The notes beneath the pieces were generated by a model. It saw nothing but the letters and a program-made list of their open reading frames with translations, searched no databases and was not told the origin of the DNA. Below, in pieces: positions 25,001 through 37,000 of a stretch of 64,000 nt of DNA. Each line of letters starts with the position of its first letter. Position 1 is the first letter of the stretch. A program made the position numbers and the translations under genes. The stretch comes from Notospermus geniculatus (Eukaryota > Nemertea > Pilidiophora > Heteronemertea > Lineidae): assembly GCA_002633025.1 (NCBI GenBank), contig NMRB01000048.1:1-64000 (forward strand), given 5' to 3'.

Positions 25001-28000
25001 TACCACAATTCTTTAAGGTAGGTCTGTTCCTGGCGCACATCCGCCACTAGGTGTTGTATCCAGGCTTCAATCATCGCTAGGATGAAGGGATTAGTATAGC
25101 TTGGGTTTGTCCGGATTTTCATAAGCCAGGCGTACGTCGCACTTGCGACTGGAAGTCACTGATCTGATCAGTCGCTGGTGATGTAGCAAATTCAGCAACT
25201 CAGTAAAACTAGGAGGATCCAATAGACCGTTCTCAAATTGACGTAAACGACAAAGATCTGCGCACTTCCGCCGAAATCTCAACAACAACCTCGGTCTGAA
25301 ACTGAATGACGTGACGCAGAGAACCCCACGACAGTGACGTCGAAGACGTTGCGTCAGACTCGACCATTGCTGAATCATGGATGGGTTCACGTCAGCTGGT
25401 TTCAGATCGAAGTTGTGGTTGAGATTTCGGCGGAAATGTGCAGATCTGCGAATTTGAGAATGGTCTATCAGTTGTCATGTCCTGACCACGTACATCGCAC
25501 TTGCGACTGGTAGCAGCTCAGGTAACATCCGGGGCATTGAGACTCGACGAAAACTGGCACTGATCAGTCGCAAGCCCACGTACATCGCAGCGACTGAACG
25601 AAACTGGATACACCTACATGTAGTTGCTAGAAAGTTGAACATGTGCAACTCGCAGCGACTGGCAAAATCCCAGTTCCAGTGAGTCACAAGGGTGTGTACA
25701 TCAACTCTTTCTGGCGACTGATCAGTTGCCTCCAGTTCCAGCTAGATCCTCCGAGTCCCCAGTAACTCAGTGGCGACTAGTTGTCTCCAGTCGCAAGTGT
25801 GATGTACGCTAGGCTTTACATGTCAGCAAGCGACTTTTCTGTGAGCGTGTGACCTTCAAAGGAAACCATGTCCATGCCAGTCAGACTCCGGCCATCTGGC
25901 ATACTTGGGACTTATACCCCTCTGTCACAGACCAGTGACAGAAGAGAGCAAGTGCGAAGAACCCCTCGGTGTATTTGAATCCTCGTTCTTGACCACACTT
26001 GTGCTGACGTAGTTTGTGTAGTTGCTGACTTAATTCGAGAACGGCAGTCTCGAACGCTGAGAACGCAACCCGTGTCGGGTCAAGAACAGTGTTCTCCTCA
26101 CTCCCCATTCAGCGGAGGGTTGAGAAGAACACGTTCTTGGCCCGAGTTGAGTTGCGTTCTCGGCGTTCGAGACTGGAGTTAACATCTACGTACATGAACT
26201 GGGTCAGCACGAGTGTTGTCAACGAGGATTCAAAGGGCGTATTCGAATCTTCGTTCTTGACCACACTTGTGCTGACCTAGTTTGTGTAGTTGCTGACTCA
26301 ATTCGAGAACGGCAGGCTCGAACGCTGAGAACGCAACCTGTGTCGGGTCAAGAACGTGTTCTCCTCAACCCTCCGCAGAGTGGGGAGTGAGGAGAACACT
26401 GTTCTTGACCCCACACGGGTCGCGTTCTCGGCGTTTGAGACCGCCGTTCTCGAGTTGAGTCAACATCTACATGAACTAGGTCAGCACGAGTGGTCAAGAA
26501 CGAGGATTCGAATACGCCCCATGATAATCTTAGGATGGACTCTGGCGGACAACGCAACGACCCAAGCTATATTAATTCCCAGTTCTCCGAGCTGAACATG
26601 CATGACCAAATCTGATATTAGCTTCCTTCTTTCGTCTAGTCATTCATCGTAGATGCGCCTTTTGTCAATTTTTCAGCGTCGTTTTGTGAAACATGTCATG
26701 CAGATTTTGGTGTAGTTGTACCGTTTCTTTTCATTTGTAGACTTCTGCCTCAAAAAGGGAGAAAAGTGTATGTGTTCCTTGTTTTTTATGCACCTTTTAT
26801 TTTATTATCCTAGGGAAATGCACCTTCTTGAGTACCTATTTCGTTAAGTTATTATCAGAATATTGATGTGATCATTTATTGATGATTGATGTGATCATTA
26901 TTGATGTGATCAGTTATTGATGTGATCAGTTATTGATGTGATCAGTTATTGATGTGATCAGTTATTGATGTGATCAGTTATTGATGTGATCAGTTACTGA
27001 TGTGATGGCATGTTGGTGGATTTTGCTGCCTTTATTGATAATTGATGTGATCATTATTGATGTGATCATTTGTTGATGTGATCAGTTATTGATGTGATGG
27101 CATGTCAGTGGATTTTGCTGCCTTTGCATCCTGTAGAATTTGACAGGTGTCGGAGTGGCCTCATCTGTGCCCACCACCAATGTGGTTCTGGGTTCAATCT
27201 CCCTGATTGTGCCAGTGGCTTTATCATGTGGTAAAGAGGGCAATCTGTCCTTGACATGGTAGATATTTTCTTTGGCTCTGGTTTCCTTCTACATACGACA
27301 AGGTGGACTTTTCAAAAGGCCAGGTTCCCTTATTCAATCATTTGCTGTGGTTACACTACATAAATCCCTGTGCTTACCCCGGGGATTTTGCGGTTACACC
27401 TTTAAATCGCCGAGTCTATATAGACCTGTGTCTAAAATCCCCATGCTTATTAGCCCCAGCGAGCTCGAAGGGGCAACGCCGGGGCTAATTTAGACTCAGG
27501 TATTTAATGTAGTGTAACCCCGAAATCCCCGTGTCTACCTATAGTTCCGAACACCCCGACAGACGGCGATGCAAATCGATGAGTCATGTGCATGCGTATA
27601 GGCTATTTCACATTTCCATTAGCCACTTGATTACGGAGAGTTGCCTACATGCAGTGCCCCTATCGCCGGGTTACAGAACTTATTACCAATCACATTTTAA
27701 GTAGTGTAACCGCTCATCATGTCAACGCCGTGTTTTTTCTGACCTGTGTCTCAAAAAGCACGAGGATTTTAGATAGGTGTAACCAGGGCTAATGTTGTGT
27801 CAGTTTGATTTTATCTAAACTGGAAGTAAAAAGATCGCCAGGAAAAATGAGGATATCTTGAGGAGTGCAGTGGTTTGGATCTCTGACTTACAATCAGCAT
27901 TGACCATGTTGGAATCCCTACTTGAGGTTCGAAACAGGTTGGGATGGTCAGATCCAAAAAATAGGGAGGTTTAGAAATCAAACGATAAACGTAAACGTTA

Positions 28001-31000
28001 ACGACAACGTTATTTTTGTACCGAAAATGCAAAAAAAATCTGGTTAATGTGTAGTATGAAAAATAACAACAGGGAGGTTTCGCAAGCGCCCGGTTAGGCC
28101 ATACGACGACGTTTGGGTATACCCAAACAATAGATAAACGTCGTCGTAGGGCCTAACCGGGCGCTTGCGAAACTTCCCTATTGTCGTAAAGTTTACATTT
28201 ATTGTTTGATTTCGAAACCTCTGTAATGCCTCTGAGCTCCATACTACCAGTAATTTGCACCCAGGGATCTTACAAATAGTTCAGGATTTTTCATGGATTT
28301 AGTGTTCAAATATTAAGATTTCATTTCGTATTTATTTTGCATGATTTCGTGGAATTTTTTTCGAGTGTGCTATCGCATTGTGTCAGTTTGTGTTCCTAAC
28401 ATAGAAAAATGTCGTCAACTTGCTATCCCATGCGTTAAATTTGAAACAAACGAAGCAGTTTATCATTTTTGTTGGTATTATGTAAATACCGGTATATTAC
28501 TGTTGATGTGTTGACTGTTGCACTTATCCATTCTGTTAATACACCAATTTCATATCTTGCATGATCGCAGCGCCCCTGGTAGAATTTGGCTTGGCCACTT
28601 CCGTTTTCAACCTCACTACCAGGAGTAAGGGAAAGATTTCCTAGATTGAGGTTAAAAAACAAGTGTTGGTTCCCGATACCGCCGCCAGGGATCCATCCCC
28701 TTGTGGCAGCATTAGGAACCAATGCGTGCAATTCAACCTCGAACCAGGAATTTTTTGCCCGTACTCCTGGTAGTGAGGTTGAAAACTGAAGTGGCCAATC
28801 CAAATTCTACCAGGGGCGCTGCGATCGTCCGAGATGTGAAATCGGTGTATTGCCTTGTATCTCTGAAACTTTCCCAAATTTTCAAAAAAAAATGTGGCTT
28901 GAATTCTTATCTGCAGATTTGTGTAGATTTCTCTGTGTTCAGATGCTGCCGATGGAAAAGACATTATTTGCATTCCCTCAGAATTTCAGATCGACAGACT
29001 TAGAGTAACTGTTTCATTCAAGAAAAGATATTGGATGCAGTTTACCCTTAGAGTACATCAGACTCTGTTGGAATTTGGGGAGTGGGGGGGGGGGGAAGAC
29101 CTCTCCACCATGAAGCATACGCTAGACAATTCTCAAAACCAGTTTTGAGCCAAAGGAGCCTCGTTTTCATTTTCCCCTCCATTTTCAAACTTCAAGTTTT
29201 GTTGCTGCATTGAAGCTCTGGGTTTCTGTCCAATTTCCAACTGATTAGGGGCCTGTCCCTGAATCTGCCCTTGTGAAATGGAAGGGTAGAATGACTGTGA
29301 TTGGTAGGTGTTGCAGAGGCCTAGGCCCTACTTTTCATGGGAGTTTTGTGTAATTGTAGATTTTAAAACATGCAGTATATCAATGGTTACAGTACACTCA
29401 ATAATTCAGTGGTATCGGCCTCCGCTCGAAGCTGTCACCCTCAACCACTGAAACACTTGGTGCCAAAGTCCGTTTCTGAACACTAGATGTCACTACCAGT
29501 TGTTGACGAACGCGCTCGATCAACCAGCCAAGGAGCGATCAGCCAATAAGAAAATGTTTCATGTTTTCCCCTAGTTGCATGAAATACTGGTCACTGATTG
29601 GTTGATGACAGTGCCATCTAGCGTTCAGAAACATTAGGCCCCATCTGTGCCAGTGGTTGAGAGCGTATCACTAGTATTAAGCTTGAGGCCACTGGGGACG
29701 AGTGTAGTCAGTGGTGTACATTCACTGTACATTCAGTGATTTGTTTTTGGCCTACCATCTGGGAAAAAAATGGCAGACCTTGGCAAGGTATCTAGGTCTA
29801 CCTACATGACCGATAGGCCATGTAGGTACGCCTAGGCCTTGATACTTTGCCAATCATACATGTAAGATGGACTTTTCAGAAGTCTATTCAATCAATGTTG
29901 TGTCAATTTGATTGGAGAATTTTATCTAAACTGGAAGTACGGTAAAAAGATTGCCAGAAAAAATGAGGATATCTCGAGGAGTGCAGAGGTATTAAACTTC
30001 CAATATGGCCGCCAGGTGGCGTAACCTGAAAATCATCAAATGTGCTATAACTCAGGAACGACTTGACCCAGAGCGCTCAAATGAGCTACATGTATGTGGC
30101 TCCCTCTAGATGACCTTTATGTGCATGTGAAGTTTTGGCCCGATCGGACATCCAATATGGCCGCCAGGCGGGATAACCCAACAATCATTGAAGTCCTGCA
30201 ACTTGGGAATGACTTGACCCAGATTGCTCATAACTGACATGTATCTCTCTGTCATTACACTGTATGTCCAAACGAGTGAGCACATGGTCCATGGACCATT
30301 TCATTTTAAAAATGTTTTTTGCCATTTGACAATTCAGTATACACGTATATATCATTTCAGAATGAGATGGATGAAGACGACTACAACGTCACCTCGACAC
30401 CCAAACTGCCGACACGTCTTAAAGTGAAGAAGGTGACCCCAAAGGGTGGGGATGAGAAGAGGCCCCGGTCGACAAAGAAGGGTGTCCCACCAGAGGAGGT
30501 GCTCAGAAAGAGGCTTTGGATGCTTTACAAGGCTGTTCATGATTATGAGGTGCGTATTAAGGCAGGCGTACATCGCACTTGCGACTGGAAGTAACTGATC
30601 TGATCAGTCGCTGGTATTGTAAAGTGTTTCATTTTTCCGTCAGGGCCGACGCTATAGCATTATTGGCCCTGGTAAGTATGGAGGAGGCCATCACAAGCTA
30701 CTCACGTTCCTCACTCGGATGGGGTCTTTTACTTGCCCTTGCAAAGACACAAGGTACAAGGCACCACGGCTTACTGTCCCATGCGACGGACGTGAAAAGC
30801 CGGGAAAGAAATCCCATTAATGGCCCGGGCTGGATTCGAACCCGGGACCTGCCGCTTGCTAAGCGGACGTGATAACCACTAGGCTATCAGGGCTCCTCAA
30901 AGATCTGCGCACATCGCAAATTCAGCAACTCAGTAAAATTAGGAGGATCCAATCTCAGTCGTCATGTCCTGATCGCATACTCCTGGGTGGAGAGAGGCCA

Positions 31001-34000
31001 GTGAGGCAAAGAGACTTGCCCAAAGTCTCACGCCCTGTGGGATTCGAACCCGAGACCCTCTGACCGCTAGTCGGAGACATGAACCACTACACCACCGGGC
31101 TCCTCAGTTTTGGAATGGAGGAGTATTTTGAGATTTCAAGGAGCATTTTAAGCAAATGCTCCTCTTAACTTAAGCCCTGAAATAAAGCCTTATCGATTGT
31201 GGAACAAAGATCAGGGATGATCAAGGCCTATGTCACTTCCCAGCGACTTTGACCGAGTTTTCTCACAGATGGTCACAAATTAGAGGAGTACTAATCGTGG
31301 TTTATTTCGCTGTATTTCAGGAGAATGGTCGTCCCCTTATCATCATCTTCATGGAGTTACCATCTAAGAAAGATTACCCTGACTATTACCAGGTTATTTC
31401 TGAACCAATTGATATGTCCATGATTGAGAGGAAGATTCTTGAGGACAAGGTAAGTTGATATCAATGAGAATCGGCTCCACTTAAAACTGTAAATGTGATT
31501 ATAGACCGTTTTCAAAGTGACGTACTACATGTAAACGACAAAGATCTGCACACTTCCGCCGAAATCTCAACCACGACCTCGGTCTGAAACTGAATGACGT
31601 GACGCAGACAACCCCACGGCAGTGACGTCGAAGACGTTGCATCAGACTCGACCATTTCTGAATCATGGATGACGTCACGTTAGCCGGGTTCAGATCGAGG
31701 TTTTGGTTGAGATTTCGGCGGAAGTGCACAGATCTGTGAATTCAAGAATCGTCTATTGTAAGGATTTTCTTATAGATACTCCAATTTCTATCGATTTTAT
31801 TACAAAACTGACATACCGGGTAATACACTATGTTATGCAAGGGGTCACATATACAGGAGATACAATTAAAGAACATGAAATAGAAACAGGTTTCTAAGGT
31901 GAAAGACATCGTTTCCTACCAGATTCAAACCCACGGACCGTCGCATTGGGCATCAATCGCCAGCAATCAGGGGCAGCATGCCTTAACCACTAGGCCAAAT
32001 CCCCATCTTCAAAAAAGATAGTTCAATGACCTATGTTAAAGCCATACAATCACGAGAGCTACCGTAGCCGTCGATTCACATTTTGGTTCGAACACTCGTT
32101 GAGAAAGTCACGTGAAAGTGGCATACTTCCATGTGAAATAATCTGATTGATGATCGACTCTGACCACAACACTTGTTTTTCATCATCTAACTTTTGCTAA
32201 GAAACTTTCTCGCATTTTTGTTCGAACAAAAATGTGAATCGACGGCTACGGTAGCTCTCGTGCTTGTATGGCTTTAAACGAGGCGTCCATCAGTACCCTG
32301 CGAGTAGTCCAAACAATCTCCGATCCCAAACAGTTTTATGTTGGAAACATAACAAACTATCTCCCTTGATATTTATTCCAGTACAACAGCGAACAGGAAC
32401 TCATATCTGACTTTGAACTGATGTTCAACAATGCACGCCACTACAACGAGGAAATGTCACAAGTCTATAAGGATGCGGAAACATTAGAAAAAGTACTGAA
32501 GAAAAGATGGCGCTCCCTAAGCCCGCTAACTGGATTTACTGGGAAACGCTCCGGGTAAGATCAGGAGGCAGTTCACTGAAATGAGTTTTAACCCTTTGGG
32601 GACTGTTTTTAGATGTACACCTCTCTGAAGGACACCAAAGTTCAGTCCCAAACTGGTCATTTCTATTGGTTTTGTCCACTGTAATCAGGACACCTCTCAA
32701 TTAAGGAAGCCAATTACCAGTCCCAAAGGGGTCCTTAATTGAGAGGTTCCACTGTATTTGTTATCAAGTACCGGTACATTTTAACTCTTTAGGCCTCATA
32801 ACGGCCGCCACCGACTCCCTAGAAACCCTCAGAGTCAGAGACCCCTGAGAAATTTCACAAAAATTGGATCTGGCTCCTTAAATATTTTCCGGAACTTCAA
32901 TAAGCTTACATCTCAATGATGATAGATCCTCAAGCCGGCCTGCGACGGCCGATGCAAGCGCCATCTTAACAACGGGTTGTGAACAAGCCGAATTTGGCAG
33001 GCTGGTGTAGGCCGTTGTGAGGGGATCTGACCACATATTTTTTATTTACTGAGGCCTAAAGGGTTAATGATACTCTGGCCCTCAGCTCGTGATTCATGTT
33101 TCATTTCGGCTTTTATTTGTAGTGAGGAACCCGCCGAACTACGCCACGACGTGGCGCTGTCACTGTAAGACCCGGAAGTCCTATTTTCTAACAGTACATG
33201 TATTTCCATTTACTTCTTGCCCCAAAATAAACCACTCTGTTTGGCTCAATTTTGATGAAATTACACGGCCCTGTTCATTTTCAAAGTTCTACATATATCA
33301 CTGCTTTGTTTCGTCAGAAATGCCACAGGATGCCAATATTGACAACGTCTTTTGGGGAAAATCCTGCGGAAAATTGTGTAGAAAAATGTACACAGATATT
33401 TTGATGGCGTGACATCAACAGTGAAAAAAGTGACGTCGGTACGTCATTCGGGTCTTATACTCGCTGCACCATCTATTATTCTAGTTTGTCATGCCGGTTC
33501 CCCATTGAATGAATATGCTATTTCCATGCAGATTCTTTTATAAAGTCTTGCCATTCGTTTCAGTCCAAAGACCAAGATGGTGACCCATTCTTCCCTTTCC
33601 ATCAAGCTGCAAGATCTGTACAATACAATCAAGGATTACACCGATACAAGGGGACGAATCCTTTCCACACCTTTTATGAGATTGCCAACTAAATCGGTAA
33701 GTCACCAGTAGCATGTCGCTCAGAAGGTGAGCCGCAACGAACTAAGACGACACCAGAAGAGGATGGAAGAAACAGATCCTTTCAGATTTCATAACAGACA
33801 GAAACTGACAAACATTTGGTCTCAACCTGCCAAGCTAAGAGCAACATGCGACTGGTTTTGCTGTGGAGGGTCACATTTATATTTGGTATTTCAGGAATAC
33901 CCCAACTATTACGAAGTCATCAAGAAACCGATAGACATGCAGCGAGTCAATCAACGTCTGTTAGGCCACCAATATGACAACCTTGACGACATGGTCTCAG

Positions 34001-37000
34001 ACTTCGTCCTCATGTTTGACAATGCCTGCAAATATAATGAGCCAGATTCGCTCATTTATAAAGTAAGTGGTTGACACTCAATCAGGGCTCTCAATGACCC
34101 GAGGTCTCGGGTCAAATACGCACAAAGTGGGTTGTCTGAAGCACAATAAAAACCAGCAGGAGTCAGTGTCACGCACGAAGATTCACCCAATGTTGTGAAC
34201 TGACCATGGTTGACCCCTGACTTCTGAGGGCTGACAGGCGGATTGCGGAACGCGGAAAATGCAATGCAATGCATTTTCGTATACAACATATCGTTCCGCC
34301 GGGGATTCCGCATCCCTGTACCGCATTCCGAATGTCCAGATCTGCCAACCCGTTACGGATTTCCGTATTTAGTACGGAATTCCACGAAAATCGCATTTTG
34401 TTACGATGTTACGGACGAACCATCAAAAAATCCGATTTTCAAATACAAGGGTTAATTTTTTCACCAACACGAGTCTCGCACAAATCACAGCATCAGACTG
34501 TTCACATGCATTGCAGAATCTGTGCATTCCTGCAAGCATGCGCACGTGTATGTACTTCTGCTGTGCGCAAGACTACCTTCTTGCTTCTCATGCTGAACAA
34601 TGGTGGACATATCAGCTGTTTTTGACATTTCGTGAGTTTGCGGTATGATTTTAGATGTCTAATTGGCGGGAGAGCCATGTAACAAACCTACAGATGGGAC
34701 TGAGACAGCAGACCTATCAGCAAGAATATTGTGATGAATGGAAGGCTCTTTGTGAAAGCCCATCATGATGATGTTTTGCAATTGATGATTGATGATTGGC
34801 TTGGTTACACTTCACAGACAGCAATTTGGAGTACAGTGAAAGTGCTGGAAAACATTTGCTATTAGTGATCAAAGCGTTACTGAGAGACCCCTCAAAAATA
34901 CTGAAAAACCCTGAAATTCAAGGGCAAAATACTGACGGGTATTTAGGGGTTGGCAGGTCTGAATGTCTGGTAAACGCAGCTTTAGAGGCCTCAGATTTGA
35001 TTCTCAGTGGGGATCCCAGCTACGATAAAGGGCGAAACCCGGTCCTAATGGATGCCTTTTGTGTGGGAAATTGATCGGGAAATTGATCAGGACCAGGATG
35101 TCAGTTTCATTTCAATAGTTTTAACCACTAGTGACACCTATTGAGGCAGTGGGCTAGGGCCTCATTCGTCTGAAAGGATGTAAATGAGCTGCTCCTTGAG
35201 TTCTGGGGAAGATTTCTGGAGGCACTGAGTACTGATTGAGAGTGCCTTTGGCACTCTGCAGCAGGAAAAATCAGACAGAGCTTCTCATTATTATCATTAT
35301 CATTATTTAACCCTTTCGCTGCCAATGTCGCATAAATGCGACATAAAACAGTCCCCCTGATCGACAGCGTTCAGGCTGCTCAATAGATCGTCGATAGTAG
35401 TTCTAGGCGCCGCCGTAAGATGGCGTGGCATATGCGCTATCATTTGAGACGTATTTTGAGGTGCTGGGTACAGGATTTGCGGTAAAATTTTGCTTGTATC
35501 TTGAGGGGGTGCAGGGTGGCACCCCCCGGGGGCGAAATTTTGGGAGAAAATATTTTGAGAAATATAATTTTTTTCAAGTGTAAATGAGATTGCTTTTCAT
35601 TGTTATCATTGTAAAGATGTATTCACAGTGATTGCATTCAGATATCTTTATTGCCAAGGTAGCAAGCCACACTTTAGTGGGGATTTTTTTGAAATTACCA
35701 AAAATCCAAGATGGCGGCTCCTGGTGACGTCATATATGCAAATTAGTCGAAAAAAGTCACCAGAGGATAAAGCTTAGACCATTCCCTACAAGGTATTCCT
35801 ATCTTCTTCAGGCTAACAGTACATGCTTTATAGTAACAAATAATTAGATTTCAGTGGCTAATTTTTGAAAAATCAATCGGCAGCGAAAGGGTTAATATTT
35901 TAAAGGCATAATTTTCTGGTCATCACTTGTTACAGGATGCCCTCACCCTGCAAAGGATCTGTCTTGAAAAGAAAGCTGAACTGATGGGCGACGAGTGCAG
36001 CAACGAACCACCAGACGTGAAAGCTCTGGTCCAGGAGATGATGATGAGTCTGTTCATATCAACCTACAACCAACAGGACGAGGAGGGAAGATGCTACAGC
36101 GATTCGTTTGTGGAGCTTCATCAGCAGCAGGCAGCTCAGCTGGCACAAGCCGTGGTGGCCGACCCAGATAAACCTGCGAAGTAAGATGTCGAGGTCATCA
36201 CATGGTCCTTGCCCTGAACTTCTTTGGCAGTTTCACATACAAACCGTTCAGATCTGTTCATTGCCCTCTGCTTTACTGCTCGCTCCTTCGTAATATCTAA
36301 TTGAATAGCCATTCGTTGGCATTTTGGCCTGAGATGAGTGTGTTACCCTCTCGCCTCTTGGGTTATTTCTGTGGCATAGCCATTTGTTGGCATTTTGGCC
36401 TGAGATGAGTGTGTTACCCTCTCGCCTCTTGGCTTATTTCTGTGGCATAGCCATTTGTTGGCATTTTGGCCTGAGATGAGTGTTACACCCTCTCGCCTCT
36501 TGGCTTATTTCTGTGGCATAGCCATTTGTTGGCATTTTGGCCTGAGATGAATGTGTTACCCTCTCGCCTCTTGGCTTATTTCTGTGGCATAGCCATTTGT
36601 TGGCATTTTGGCCTGAGATGAGTGTGTTACCCTCTCGCCTCTTGGCTTATTTCTGTGACATCTTTCAACCTTTCTTTCCTTTTCATTTCAGGAAACCACT
36701 GACCTTGGACCAGATTAAAAAGAATCTCAATAAGGTATGCCATCAACTGTTAATTAAACACTTTTCTCAATTAAACTAAACTTTTCTCAAAATTTACTGA
36801 AGTCATATGCACTCCTACCATAAAAGGCCCTATCTCCATTTGAATTGTGATCTGTGGGGGCACGGACAATTGAAGTAAAAAAGACCTATATCGTGTACTA
36901 CCTAGTATACAATAGCCAAAGAATCGGGCGTGGACCCAGGGGGCACACCCGGCCCCCCTTTCGGTCAACAAATCTGTAAAAATTGACCGTGAAATTCTGA

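Larger units (their letters stand above)
30567..31104. mobile_element. Family G fragment carrying two SINEs
   Basis: GCAGGCGTACATCGCACTTG and later CAACTCAGTAAAATTAGGAG match 25122-25230 and 25466 onward. A family 1 SINE (30621-30896, minus) and a family 2 SINE (30977-31103, minus) are set into it. Confidence 0.8.
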
